Source of the DNA: Streptomyces hyderabadensis
GTDB taxonomy: Bacteria > Actinomycetota > Actinomycetes > Streptomycetales > Streptomycetaceae
Direction of reading: 5' to 3'
NCBI RefSeq assembly: GCF_020404845.1
Contig: NZ_JAIOJZ010000024.1
Coordinates: forward strand, 57,694-121,693
DNA: 64,000 nt
Shown: piece after piece, positions 16,901-25,936 of the stretch
How positions within the stretch are numbered: position 1 is the stretch's first letter
How the letters are laid out: each line of letters begins with the position of its first letter
Notes under the pieces: model-generated
The model's database searches: none
The model's input: the letters and a program-made list of their open reading frames with translations, nothing else
Told to the model about the DNA's origin: nothing
Position numbers and translations under genes: made by a program

Positions 16901-17817
16901 GCGTCGCCGAGAAGACGCGGCCCGCCGGCAAGCCCCGGGCCACCGCCCGCCCGCGCGAGCGCGAACCGCGCATCACCGACGAACACGGCCGCCGGGTGAG
17001 CGGGTGGGAACTGGTCCTGCGCTACCTGCTGCTGCTCGGCGTCCTGGCCCTGACCATCGGTCCGTTCCTGTGGCAGCTGTCGACCTCGCTCAAGGGCCCC
17101 ACCGAGGACATCTTCAGCTCCCCGCCGAAGTTCCTGCCCTCCGATCCCACCCTGCACAACTACGAGCGGGTCGCCGACACCATCCCCGTGTGGGACTACG
17201 CCCTGAACTCGCTGAAGGTGGCCGCGGCCAACGTCGTCACCAACTGCGTCGGCGCCGCCCTCGCCGGGTACGCCCTGGCCCGGCTGCGCTACCGCGGCCG
17301 GCGCGTCGCCACGCTGGTGTTCATCCTGGCCATGCTCGTGCCGGTGGAGGGCATCATCATCGCCCAGTTCACCACCATGCGGGAGCTGGGCCTCAACAAC
17401 ACCCTGATCGGCGTGGTGCTGCCGGGCTGCATCAGCTCCCTGAACGTGCTGCTGATGCGCAACGCCTTCCTCAACGTCCCCTACGAGATCGAGGAGGCCG
17501 CCTTCGTCGACGGCGCCAACGTCTGGCAGCGGTTCTACCGGATCGCGCTGCCCGCGGTGAAGGGCACCCTCGCCGTCGTCGCGATCTTCGCCTTCATGGG
17601 CGCCTGGGACGACTTCCTGTGGCCGCTGATCGTGCTCAGCGACCCGTCCAAGTTCACCCTCACCATCGGCCTCAACTACCTGCACGGCACCTTCGCCAAC
17701 GACGAACGCCTCGTCGCCGCCGGCACGATCATCGCCGTGGCGCCGCTCATCGTCCTCTTCGCCTGTCTCCAGCGGTACTTCTTCCGCGGGGTGGGCGAGG
17801 GCGCCGTCAAGGGCTGA
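16897..17817 (+). CDS. Sugar ABC transporter permease, MalG type
   Basis: This 306-residue membrane protein has about six spans and the EAA-loop YEIEEAAFVDGANVWQRF. The start is GTG at 16897 inside GTGA, overlapping the preceding stop, with AAGGAGGAG upstream. The N-terminal 45 residues are unusually long, basic and probably cytoplasmic (ATARPREREPRITDEHG). It pairs with the MalF-type permease to form the channel. The substrate is inferred to be a mannoside or related oligosaccharide from the following hydrolases. Confidence 0.93.
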   Translation: MSVAEKTRPAGKPRATARPREREPRITDEHGRRVSGWELVLRYLLLLGVLALTIGPFLWQLSTSLKGPTEDIFSSPPKFLPSDPTLHNYERVADTIPVWDYALNSLKVAAANVVTNCVGAALAGYALARLRYRGRRVATLVFILAMLVPVEGIIIAQFTTMRELGLNNTLIGVVLPGCISSLNVLLMRNAFLNVPYEIEEAAFVDGANVWQRFYRIALPAVKGTLAVVAIFAFMGAWDDFLWPLIVLSDPSKFTLTIGLNYLHGTFANDERLVAAGTIIAVAPLIVLFACLQRYFFRGVGEGAVKG

Positions 17818-17849
17818 ACCACCCGCTTCCCCCCTCTCAAGGACACCGC

Positions 17850-19097
17850 ATGCCTTCTGCCGTGCGCTTCGGCGTCAACTACACCCCGAGCGTGGGGTGG
17901 TTCCACCACTGGCTCGACTTCGACCTCGACTCCGTGCGCGCCGACCTGGACTCCATCGCCGCGCTGGACGTGGACCACGTCCGCGTCTTCCCGCTGTGGC
18001 CCTACTTCCAGCCCAACCGCGCCCTGATCCGGGAGCGCGCGGTCGAGCACCTGGTGGCGCTGGTCGACGCGGCCGGCGAACGCGGCCTCGACGTCAACGT
18101 GGACGGCCTCCAGGGCCACCTGAGCAGCTTCGACTACGTGCCGGCCTGGACCCGCACCTGGCACCGGCGCAACCTGTTCACCGACCCCGACGTCGTCGAG
18201 GGCCAGGCCGCCTACCTGCGCACCCTCGCCGCCGCGCTGTCCGGGCGGACCAACTTCCTCGGCATGACCCTCGGCAACGAGGTCAACCAGTTCTCCGCCG
18301 GGCCCCACCCCGACCCGGACCGCGCCACCAGCGCCCAGATCGACGCCTGGCTGGAGCGGATGCTGGCCGCCTGCGAGGAGGGCGCCCCGGGCCGGATGCA
18401 CCTGCACGCCGAGTACGACGCCACCTGGTACCAGGACGACCAGCCCTTCACCCCGGCCCAGGCCGCCCGGCGGGGCGCCGTCACGGCCGTGCACTCCTGG
18501 GTCTTCAACGGCACCGCGCAGCGCCACGGCCGCACCTCCGTGCCCAGCGAGCACCACGCCGCCTACCTGATCGAGCTGAGCAAGGCCTGGGCCGAGGACC
18601 CGCACCGCCCGGTCTGGCTCCAGGAGGTCGGCGCCCCCGCGCCCCTGGTCCCCGCCGAGCACGCCGCCGCCTTCACCGAGGCGACCGTCGAGAACGCCCT
18701 GGACTGCCCCGGCCTGTGGGGCGTCACCTGGTGGTGTTCCCACGATGTGTCCCGGGAGCTGGCCGACTTCCCGGAGCTGGAGTACGGGCTCGGGCTCCTG
18801 ACCAACGACCGCCGTCCCAAGGACACGGCCCGGGTCCTGGCGAGCGCGGCGCGTGCGGCCCGGGACGGCGGGCGCCCCGCCCCCGCCCCGCGCACCACGG
18901 CCCTCGCCGTGCCGGCCGACCCCGCCGCGCGCTCGGCCTGCGCCCCCGGCGGCGCCGTCTTCGACGCCTTCTTCCGGCTGGTCGCCGACGGGGCCCGGCC
19001 CACCACCGTCCTCGACACCCGCGCCGCCGACGGCGCACACCTCGCGGCCCGCGGCATCACCGAGGTCGTCACGCCCGACCAGGTACCCGTCCCCTGA
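17850..19097 (+). CDS. Cytoplasmic cellulase-fold (GH5-like) glycoside hydrolase
   Basis: This 415-residue protein has no signal peptide. The TIM-barrel sequence begins VRFGVNYTPSVGWFHHWLDF. The clan GH-A pattern is present: Asn-Glu in LGNEVNQF (E144, expected acid/base) and WLQEVGAP (E259, expected nucleophile). It resembles GH5 beta-mannosidase or glucosidase-type enzymes that cleave imported oligosaccharides. The C-terminal roughly 85 residues are Ala/Pro-rich. It lies 32 bases after the permease gene and before the alpha-mannosidase. Exact family and specificity are uncertain. Confidence 0.8.
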   Translation: MPSAVRFGVNYTPSVGWFHHWLDFDLDSVRADLDSIAALDVDHVRVFPLWPYFQPNRALIRERAVEHLVALVDAAGERGLDVNVDGLQGHLSSFDYVPAWTRTWHRRNLFTDPDVVEGQAAYLRTLAAALSGRTNFLGMTLGNEVNQFSAGPHPDPDRATSAQIDAWLERMLAACEEGAPGRMHLHAEYDATWYQDDQPFTPAQAARRGAVTAVHSWVFNGTAQRHGRTSVPSEHHAAYLIELSKAWAEDPHRPVWLQEVGAPAPLVPAEHAAAFTEATVENALDCPGLWGVTWWCSHDVSRELADFPELEYGLGLLTNDRRPKDTARVLASAARAARDGGRPAPAPRTTALAVPADPAARSACAPGGAVFDAFFRLVADGARPTTVLDTRAADGAHLAARGITEVVTPDQVPVP

Positions 19098-19232
19098 CCC
19101 CCGCCGCCAAGCAGAACGAGGGCGCCGCACGATTCGAAGTGCGTGCCGCTGGGGAGCTGTACCTGACATCGGCCCCCGCCACCCTCCGCCCGACCCCTGG
19201 TAATCACCCGCCCCCGACCCCGGAGCACCCGC

Positions 19233-22200
19233 ATGCATGACGACCGCAACCTGGTCGAAGCCCGCCTCAAGCGCGTCCTCGACGAGCGTGTCCGCCCCGC
19301 CCTCTACCCCGAGTCCGTGCCGCTGGAGGTGGCGGTCTGGAACGCGCCCGGCGAGCCCGTCCCGGTCGAGGAGGGGCTCGCTGCCGAACCGCGCCCCATC
19401 GAGGTCGGCGCCCGCTGGGGCGCGCCCTGGGGCACCAGCTGGTTCCGCGTCACCGGCACCGTGCCGAAGGAGTGGGCCGGCAAGACCGTGGAGGCGGTCC
19501 TCGACCTCGGCTTCGACGAGAACATGCCCGGCTTCCAGTGCGAGGGCCTGGTCTACCGCCCCGACGGCACCCCGGTGAAGGGCCTCAACCCGCGCAACCA
19601 GTGGGTGCGGATCGGCGCCCCCGTCGAGGGCGGCGAGCAGGTGCGCCTGCACATCGAGGCGGCCTCCAACCCGGTCATCCTCGACTACCACCCCTTCGTG
19701 CCCACCCAGCTCGGCGACAAGGACACCGCGGGCAGCGAGCCGCAGTACACCCTCACCCGCATGGACCTCGCCGTCCTCGACGAGACGGTGTGGAACCTGG
19801 TGCTCGACCTGGAGGTGCTCGGCGAGCTGATGGCCGAGCTGCCGGTGGACTCGCCGCGCCGCTGGGAGATCCTGCGCGCCGTCGACCGGGCGCTGGACGC
19901 CATCGACCTCCAGGACGTGGGCGGCACGGCCGAGCAGGCGCGGTCCCGCCTCACCGAGGTGCTCTCCGCCCCCGCCGTCCCCTCCGCGCACCGCATCAGC
20001 GCGGTCGGCCACGCGCACATCGACTCGGCCTGGCTGTGGCCGCTGCGCGAGACCGTGCGCAAGGTGGCGCGCACCACCTCCAACATGACCGCCCTGCTGG
20101 AGGACGAGCCGGACTTCGTCTTCGCCATGTCGCAGGCCCAGCAGTGGGCGTGGGTGCGCGACCACCGGCCCGAGGTGTGGGCCCGGGTGAAGAAGGCCGT
20201 GGCCGACGGGCGGTTCGTGCCGGCCGGCGGCATGTGGGTGGAGTCGGACACCAACATGCCCGGCTCGGAGGCGATGGCCCGGCAGTTCGTGCACGGCAAG
20301 CGCTTCTTCCTCGACGAGTTCGGCGTCGAGAACGACGAGGCGTGGCTGCCGGACACCTTCGGCTTCGCGGCCGGGCTCCCGCAGATCATCAAGGCGGCCG
20401 GGGCCAAGTACCTGCTGACGCAGAAGATCTCCTGGTCCCAGACGAACAAGTTCCCGCACCACACCTTCCGCTGGGAGGGCATCGACGGCACCCGGATCTT
20501 CACCCACTTCCCGCCCGTCGACACCTACAACTGCTCGATGAAGGGCAGCGAGATCGCCCACGCGGCGAAGAACTTCAAGGACAAGGGTGTAGCCCGGCAC
20601 TCCCTGGCCCCCACCGGCTGGGGCGACGGGGGCGGCGGCACCACCCGCGAGATGGTCGCCAAGGCGGCCCGGCTGCGGAACCTCGAAGGCTCGGCCACCG
20701 TCGAGTGGGAGACCCCCCAGGCCTTCTTCGAGAAGGCCGAGGCCGAGAACCCCGAGCCCCCGGTCTGGGTCGGCGAGCTGTACCTGGAACTGCACCGCGC
20801 CACCCTCACCAGCCAGGCCAAGACCAAGCAGGGCAACCGCCGCAGCGAACACCTGCTGCGCGAGGCCGAGCTGTGGGCGGCGACGGCGGCCGTGCGCGCC
20901 GGGTTCCCCTACCCGTACGACGACCTGGACCGGATCTGGAAGACGGTGCTGCTGCACCAGTTCCACGACATCCTGCCCGGCTCCTCCATCGCCTGGGTGC
21001 ACCGTGAGGCCCGCGCCACCTACGACAAGGTCGCCGACGAGCTGAACACCATCATCGACGCCGCCCAGCGCGCCCTGGCCGGCGAGGGCGACACCCCGCT
21101 GGTCTTCAACTCCGCCCCGCACGCCCGGGCCGGGGTCCCGGCGGGCGCCGCCGCGTCCCCCGCGAGCGAGGGCCGCACGGACCTCGGCTCCCGCCCCGGC
21201 GGCGGCCACGTCCTGGACAACGGCCTGCTGCGCGTCGAGATCGACGGCCGGGGCCTGGTGGTGTCGGCGTACGACATCGCCGCCGACCGCGAGACGATCG
21301 CGCCGGGCGGAGCGGGCAACCTGCTCCAGCTGCACCCGGACTTCCCGAACATGTGGGACGCCTGGGACGTCGACGAGTTCTACCGGCACACGGTCACCGA
21401 CCTCACCGACGCGGACGAGGTCGTCCCCGGCGACGACGGCGCTTCGGTGCGGATCGTCCGCTCCTTCGGCTCCTCCCGCGTCACCCAGGTGCTGACCCTG
21501 GCGCCGGGTCAGCGGCGCCTCGAGCTGGACACCGAGGTCGACTGGCACGAGACGGAGAAGTTCCTCAAGCTCGCCTTCCCGCTCGACGTGCACGCCGAAC
21601 GGTATGCCTCGGAGACCCAGTTCGGGCACTTCCACCGGCCCACCCACACCAACACCAGCTGGGAGGCCGCCAAGTTCGAGGCCTGCAACCACCGCTTCGT
21701 CCACCTGGAGGAGCCCGGCTGGGGCGTCGCCGTCGTCAACGACTCGACGTACGGCCACGACGTCACCCGCACCGTCCGCACCGACGGCGACGCCGGTACG
21801 ACCACCACCGTGCGGGTCTCCCTGCTGCGCGCCCCGCGCTTCCCCGACCCCGAGACCGACCAGGGCGTGCACCGCTTCCGGCACGCCCTGGTGCCGGGCG
21901 CGGGCATCGGCGACGCGGTGCGCGAGGGCTGGCGGATCAACCTGCCCGAACGGCGCGTCACCGGCGGCGCCGCCAAGGTCGCGCCGCTCGTCACGGTGGA
22001 CCGGGACGCGGTCGTCGTCACCGCCGTCAAGCTCGCCGACGACGGCAGCGGCGACGTCGTGGTCCGCTTCCACGAGGCCCACGGCGGCCGGGCCCGCGCC
22101 ACGCTCACCGCCGGGTTCGCGGTCACCGACGTACAGGTGACCGACCTGCTGGAACGTCCGCTGGCGGACGCGGAGGCCCCCCGGCTCGACGGCGACCGGA

Positions 22201-22256
22201 TCGCCGTGCGCCTGCGCCCGTTCCAGCTGACGACCCTGCGACTGAAGCGCGCCTAG
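19233..22256 (+). CDS. GH38 family alpha-mannosidase
   Basis: This 1007-residue cytoplasmic retaining alpha-mannosidase carries the zinc-site pattern HAHID (H262, D264) in HAHIDSAWLWPLRET. D374 in WLPDTFGFA is the expected catalytic nucleophile, and HQFHDILPGSS contributes further metal ligands. The N-terminal beta-domain (FRVTGTVPKEWAG) and long C-terminal beta-sandwiches match bacterial GH38. It is the last gene of the LacI-controlled sugar locus and should release mannose from imported or cytoplasmic alpha-mannosides. The ATG at 19233 has GGAG upstream; another ATG at 19237 is out of frame. Confidence 0.94.
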   Translation: MHDDRNLVEARLKRVLDERVRPALYPESVPLEVAVWNAPGEPVPVEEGLAAEPRPIEVGARWGAPWGTSWFRVTGTVPKEWAGKTVEAVLDLGFDENMPGFQCEGLVYRPDGTPVKGLNPRNQWVRIGAPVEGGEQVRLHIEAASNPVILDYHPFVPTQLGDKDTAGSEPQYTLTRMDLAVLDETVWNLVLDLEVLGELMAELPVDSPRRWEILRAVDRALDAIDLQDVGGTAEQARSRLTEVLSAPAVPSAHRISAVGHAHIDSAWLWPLRETVRKVARTTSNMTALLEDEPDFVFAMSQAQQWAWVRDHRPEVWARVKKAVADGRFVPAGGMWVESDTNMPGSEAMARQFVHGKRFFLDEFGVENDEAWLPDTFGFAAGLPQIIKAAGAKYLLTQKISWSQTNKFPHHTFRWEGIDGTRIFTHFPPVDTYNCSMKGSEIAHAAKNFKDKGVARHSLAPTGWGDGGGGTTREMVAKAARLRNLEGSATVEWETPQAFFEKAEAENPEPPVWVGELYLELHRATLTSQAKTKQGNRRSEHLLREAELWAATAAVRAGFPYPYDDLDRIWKTVLLHQFHDILPGSSIAWVHREARATYDKVADELNTIIDAAQRALAGEGDTPLVFNSAPHARAGVPAGAAASPASEGRTDLGSRPGGGHVLDNGLLRVEIDGRGLVVSAYDIAADRETIAPGGAGNLLQLHPDFPNMWDAWDVDEFYRHTVTDLTDADEVVPGDDGASVRIVRSFGSSRVTQVLTLAPGQRRLELDTEVDWHETEKFLKLAFPLDVHAERYASETQFGHFHRPTHTNTSWEAAKFEACNHRFVHLEEPGWGVAVVNDSTYGHDVTRTVRTDGDAGTTTTVRVSLLRAPRFPDPETDQGVHRFRHALVPGAGIGDAVREGWRINLPERRVTGGAAKVAPLVTVDRDAVVVTAVKLADDGSGDVVVRFHEAHGGRARATLTAGFAVTDVQVTDLLERPLADAEAPRLDGDRIAVRLRPFQLTTLRLKRA

Positions 22257-22265
22257 CGCCTGGGA

Positions 22266-22302
22266 CCGACCCGGCTCACCGCTCCCCGGTGAGCCGGGTC
22301 GG
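22266..22302. terminator. Perfect 16-bp hairpin between convergent genes
   Basis: CCGACCCGGCTCACCG (22266-22281) and its exact complement (22287-22302) surround a 5-base loop. It lies just after the GH38 stop and overlaps the last codons and stop of the convergent lipase-maturation-factor gene. It is probably a bidirectional terminator. Confidence 0.8.
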
Positions 22303-23688
22303 CGGCAGGTACTCCCGCACGTACGTCCGCTCCCAGCACGCGCCCGTCTCCCGCAGCTCGCGCCAGGTGGTGTACCGGTACCGGAACAGCCGGGCGCGCA
22401 CGAAGCGCGGCGGCGCGCCGGGCGGGAACGGGGAGCGGCGCAGCAGCCGCAGCGTGGCGCGGTCGTTCTCCAGCAGCCGTTCCACGAAGGTGCCGAACCA
22501 CGGCCCGGCGTAGGAGGGCGACAGCGCGGCGAACCACATCAGCCAGTCCAGGCGCAGGTGGTACGGCGCGAACTGGCGCGGCCAGCGGTGTGGATCACCG
22601 GGCTTGCCCTTGAACTCGTACTCCCGCCAGTCCCCGTCCTCCCTGGCCGCCTCGTCGGCGGTGCCCTCGACCACCACCTCGTACCGCACCCGGCTGACGG
22701 TGCCGAAGGCGCCGTAGGTGTTGACCAGGTGGAGCGAGTCGAACGAGCGGTTCATCACCTGGCGCCGGGAGATCATGTTGCGCACCGGCCGGTGGCTCAG
22801 GAACACCAGCAGCGCCGCCACCGCCAGGACCACGACCTCGTACCAGAGCGGCGCGGCGGCCACGGACGGCGGATCGGACGGGAACCGGACCACCGACAGG
22901 GCCAGCACGATGGTGATCCAGTTCAGCCAGGAGAAGTTGCCCGAGAGCACCAGCCACAGCTGGGTCGCGATCATCAGCGCCGCGGCGGCCGTCGACACGG
23001 GGTGCGGGGCGAACAGCAAGAAGGGCACCAGAAGCTGCGTGACGTGGTTCGCGGCGACCTCGACGCGGTGCAGCGGCCGGGGCAGGTGGTGGAAGAACCA
23101 GCTCAGCGGCCCCGGCATCGGCTGGGTCTCGTGGTGGTGGTCCAGACAGGTCAGCTTCCGCCAGCACTCGTCGCCGCGCATCTTGATCAGGCCCGCCCCG
23201 AACTCCACCCGGAACAGCAGCCAGCGCAGCAGGAACAGCACCACGACCGGCGGCGCCACCTCGTCGTTGCCCAGGAACACGGCGACGAAGCCGGTCTCCA
23301 GCAGCAGCGACTCCCAGCCGAACGAGTACCAGGTCTGTCCGACGTTGACGATCGAGAGGTACAGCGCCCACGGCACCAGCCACAGCAGCATCGCGCCCCA
23401 CAGCGGCAGCAGTGAGTCCAGCCCGGCCGCCAGCGCCGCCGACACCGCGCAGCCCGCCCAGGCGCAGCCCGCGAAGAGCCGGTCCGAGTAGCGCCACTGG
23501 AACAGGCTCGGCGCCCGCCGGAACGGCACCCGCTCGACGAAGCGGGGGACCGGGGTCAGACCCCGCTCGCCGAGCAGCGCCCGGAACTGCAGGGCGGCCG
23601 TCAGGAACGCGACCAGGTACACGACGGCCAGGGCCCGCTGGAAGACCAGCCGGGCGAGCCAGTAGTCGGGTGCGGTGAACCACTCCAC
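22276..23688 (-). CDS. Lipase maturation factor family membrane protein
   Basis: This 470-residue protein starts MEWFTAPDYWLARLVFQRAL. It has multiple N-terminal hydrophobic segments (through about residue 290) and then a soluble C-terminal domain with YEFKGKPGDPHRWPRQFAPYHLRLDWLMW (given here in part only for orientation: the hallmark is the YxFKGKPGD...PYHLRLDW region). These features are typical of the LMF1/2 (DUF1222) family. In animals LMF1 helps fold lipases in the ER; the bacterial role is unknown. The GTG start has AGGAGC upstream. It is divergent from the SpoIIE-type phosphatase gene. Confidence 0.85.
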   Translation of the reverse strand: MEWFTAPDYWLARLVFQRALAVVYLVAFLTAALQFRALLGERGLTPVPRFVERVPFRRAPSLFQWRYSDRLFAGCAWAGCAVSAALAAGLDSLLPLWGAMLLWLVPWALYLSIVNVGQTWYSFGWESLLLETGFVAVFLGNDEVAPPVVVLFLLRWLLFRVEFGAGLIKMRGDECWRKLTCLDHHHETQPMPGPLSWFFHHLPRPLHRVEVAANHVTQLLVPFLLFAPHPVSTAAAALMIATQLWLVLSGNFSWLNWITIVLALSVVRFPSDPPSVAAAPLWYEVVVLAVAALLVFLSHRPVRNMISRRQVMNRSFDSLHLVNTYGAFGTVSRVRYEVVVEGTADEAAREDGDWREYEFKGKPGDPHRWPRQFAPYHLRLDWLMWFAALSPSYAGPWFGTFVERLLENDRATLRLLRRSPFPPGAPPRFVRARLFRYRYTTWRELRETGACWERTYVREYLPPTRLTGER

Positions 23689-23805
23689 GGCCGGGCTCCT
23701 CTCGTGACCCGCTCCGGGTACCCCGCCCGGCCACCGGCTTTCCCCGGCCCCGGTCCGGTGGACCAGGAGTCGAAGATTCCGACAAATCCTGGCAAGGTGG
23801 GGTTC

Positions 23806-25896
23806 ATGTCTGATCGGGGAGCGAGCGCCCCGTCACTCCCGGACGACTGGCCCGCCCACCCGGACCCGATCCTGGCGCTCAACCGCATGGGCAGCTTCGA
23901 CTGGGACCTGGACGCCGGGCTGTTCCACATGGACGCCCAGGCCCTGGAGGTCTTCGACCTGCGCCCGGAGGAGTACGACGGGCGCCCCGAGTCACTGGCG
24001 CTGCGCGTGCCCACGGCGGAGAGCCGCCGGATGGACACCATCGTCGCCCGGGCCATGAAGGACGGCAGCGAGAACTACGGCACCTACTTCCGGCTGCGCC
24101 GCCGCGACGGCACCCTGCGCTGGACCCATACGCAGGGCTACATCCGCCGCGACGAGACCGGCCGCCCCCGCCGGATCATCGGCATCGTCCGCGACGCCAC
24201 CCAGGAGATGGCCGACAGCGCGGCCAACCGGGAGCAGGCGGCGCAGGACGAGGCGCGCCGCCGGCTGACCAACGTCGTGCAGCTCGCCACGGCCGCCCTC
24301 GCGCACGCCCGCACGGTGGACGACGTCATCGACGTGCTGCGCGACACCCACGGGCTCACCCGGCTGGGCGCCACCAGCCTGGTGATGGGCCTGGTCGAGG
24401 CCGGCCGCATCCGGCTGGTCGCCGACGGGCCCGAGAACAGCTTCATCCCCGGCACCCGGATCACCCGGATCGACGAGCCGTACCCGATGAGCGAGGCGGT
24501 ACGGACCCTCAGCCCCCGCTTCATCGAGTCGCCGGAGGAGTTCGCGGAGCGCTACCCGATGCTGTGGCGGGAGATCACCCACCTCAGCATCACCGCCGCC
24601 GCCTACCTCCCGCTGATCGCCCAGGCCCGGCCCATCGGCGCCATCGGGCTGCTCTACAGCGACCGGCACGGCTTCTCCGCGGAGGACCGCAACGTCCTGG
24701 TCGCGCTCGGCAGCGGCATCGCGCAGAGCCTGCAGCGGGCCATGCTCTACGAGCAGGAGATGGACCTCGCCGAGGGCCTCCAGCAGGCCATGCTGCCGCG
24801 CACCATCCCCAGCGTCCCCGGCTGCGACGTCGCCGTCCGCTACCGCGCGGCCTCCATCGGGGGCGCCCTCGGCCGGGACATCGGCGGCGACTGGTACGAC
24901 CTGATCCCGCTGCCCGGCGGCCGCGTCGGCGCCGTCATCGGCGACGTCCAGGGCCACGACACGCACGCCGCCGCCGTCATGGGCCAGCTGCGCATCGTGC
25001 TGCGCGCCTACGCCGCCGAGGGCCACCCGCCCGCCACGGTGATGGCACGGGCCTCGGTCTTCCTGCACGAACTGGACACCGACCGCTTCGCGACCTGCCT
25101 GTACGCGGAGGCCGACCTGGGCACCGGAGTGGTCCAGGTGGTCCGCGCCGGACACATCGACCCGCTGCTGCGCTTCGGCGACGGCACCTGCCGCCTGGTG
25201 CGCGTCGAGGGCGGGCTGCCGCTCGGCCTGTCCGCCGAGTTCGGGCGCCTCGCCTACCCGGTCGCCACCCTGGAGCTGGACCCGGGCAACACCCTGCTGC
25301 TGTGCACCGACGGCCTGGTCGAGCAGCCGGGCGCCGACCTCGACGAGGGCATGGCCGTCCTGACGGCGCTGATCAGCTCCGGTCCCGAGGACGTACGGGA
25401 CCTGGCGGACCGGCTGATCGACGTGGTCGACGAGCGGCGCGGCGACGACGACGTCGCGCTGCTGGTGCTGCGCCGCCACGGCCTGGGCGCACCCAGGACC
25501 TTCGGCCGGGTCCAGCAGCACGTCTCGCCCGGCGACCCCGAGGGCCTCACCGAGGCCCGGCACATGATCCGGGCCGCCGTCCGGTCCTGGGGAGCCAAGG
25601 CCCAGAGCGACGAGATCGAACTGGTCGCCGACGAGCTGACCACCAACGCCCTCATGCACACCGAGGGCTCCGCGATCGTGACCCTGCGGCTGCTCACCGG
25701 AACCGACCGGCGGCTGCGGGTCGAGGTCGAGGACTCCTCCAGCGCCCTGCCGCGCCGCCGCGAGGCCGGGGACGACGGGGTCTCCGGACGGGGCCTGCTC
25801 CTGGTCGACGCGCTCGCCGACGCCTGGGGAGTGGAGGCACGCGGCGGCGGCAAGGTGGTGTGGGCGGAGTTCGTGGTGGCGCCCGGCGCGGGCTGA
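23806..25896 (+). CDS. SpoIIE/PP2C phosphatase with PAS, GAF and HATPase domains
   Basis: This 696-residue multidomain signalling protein is cytoplasmic. A PAS domain lies at about residues 20-150 (GSFDWDLDAG, TLRWTHTQGYIR). A GAF domain lies at about 190-330. A PP2C-type SpoIIE phosphatase lies at about 335-560 (GGDWYDLIPLPGGR, GDVQGHDTHAAAVMGQL, RGDDDVALLVLRR). A C-terminal anti-sigma-type HATPase lies at about 580-695 (IELVADELTTNALMHT, GRGLLLVDALADAWG). Such proteins combine an RsbU-like phosphatase with an RsbW-like kinase/anti-sigma module in partner switching. No STAS or sigma gene is adjacent. The ATG at 23806 has AAGGTGGGG upstream. Confidence 0.92.
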   Translation: MSDRGASAPSLPDDWPAHPDPILALNRMGSFDWDLDAGLFHMDAQALEVFDLRPEEYDGRPESLALRVPTAESRRMDTIVARAMKDGSENYGTYFRLRRRDGTLRWTHTQGYIRRDETGRPRRIIGIVRDATQEMADSAANREQAAQDEARRRLTNVVQLATAALAHARTVDDVIDVLRDTHGLTRLGATSLVMGLVEAGRIRLVADGPENSFIPGTRITRIDEPYPMSEAVRTLSPRFIESPEEFAERYPMLWREITHLSITAAAYLPLIAQARPIGAIGLLYSDRHGFSAEDRNVLVALGSGIAQSLQRAMLYEQEMDLAEGLQQAMLPRTIPSVPGCDVAVRYRAASIGGALGRDIGGDWYDLIPLPGGRVGAVIGDVQGHDTHAAAVMGQLRIVLRAYAAEGHPPATVMARASVFLHELDTDRFATCLYAEADLGTGVVQVVRAGHIDPLLRFGDGTCRLVRVEGGLPLGLSAEFGRLAYPVATLELDPGNTLLLCTDGLVEQPGADLDEGMAVLTALISSGPEDVRDLADRLIDVVDERRGDDDVALLVLRRHGLGAPRTFGRVQQHVSPGDPEGLTEARHMIRAAVRSWGAKAQSDEIELVADELTTNALMHTEGSAIVTLRLLTGTDRRLRVEVEDSSSALPRRREAGDDGVSGRGLLLVDALADAWGVEARGGGKVVWAEFVVAPGAG

Positions 25897-25936
25897 CCCC
25901 ACTGGCACCACCGGTGACCGGTGGCACTCTGGACGT

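Noticed and set aside
17676..22082. 1468-codon minus-strand open frame across the GH5-like and GH38 genes
   Set aside because: It is a shadow of the real plus-strand genes. Its translation is low-complexity Gly/Val/Leu-rich sequence without recognisable motifs.
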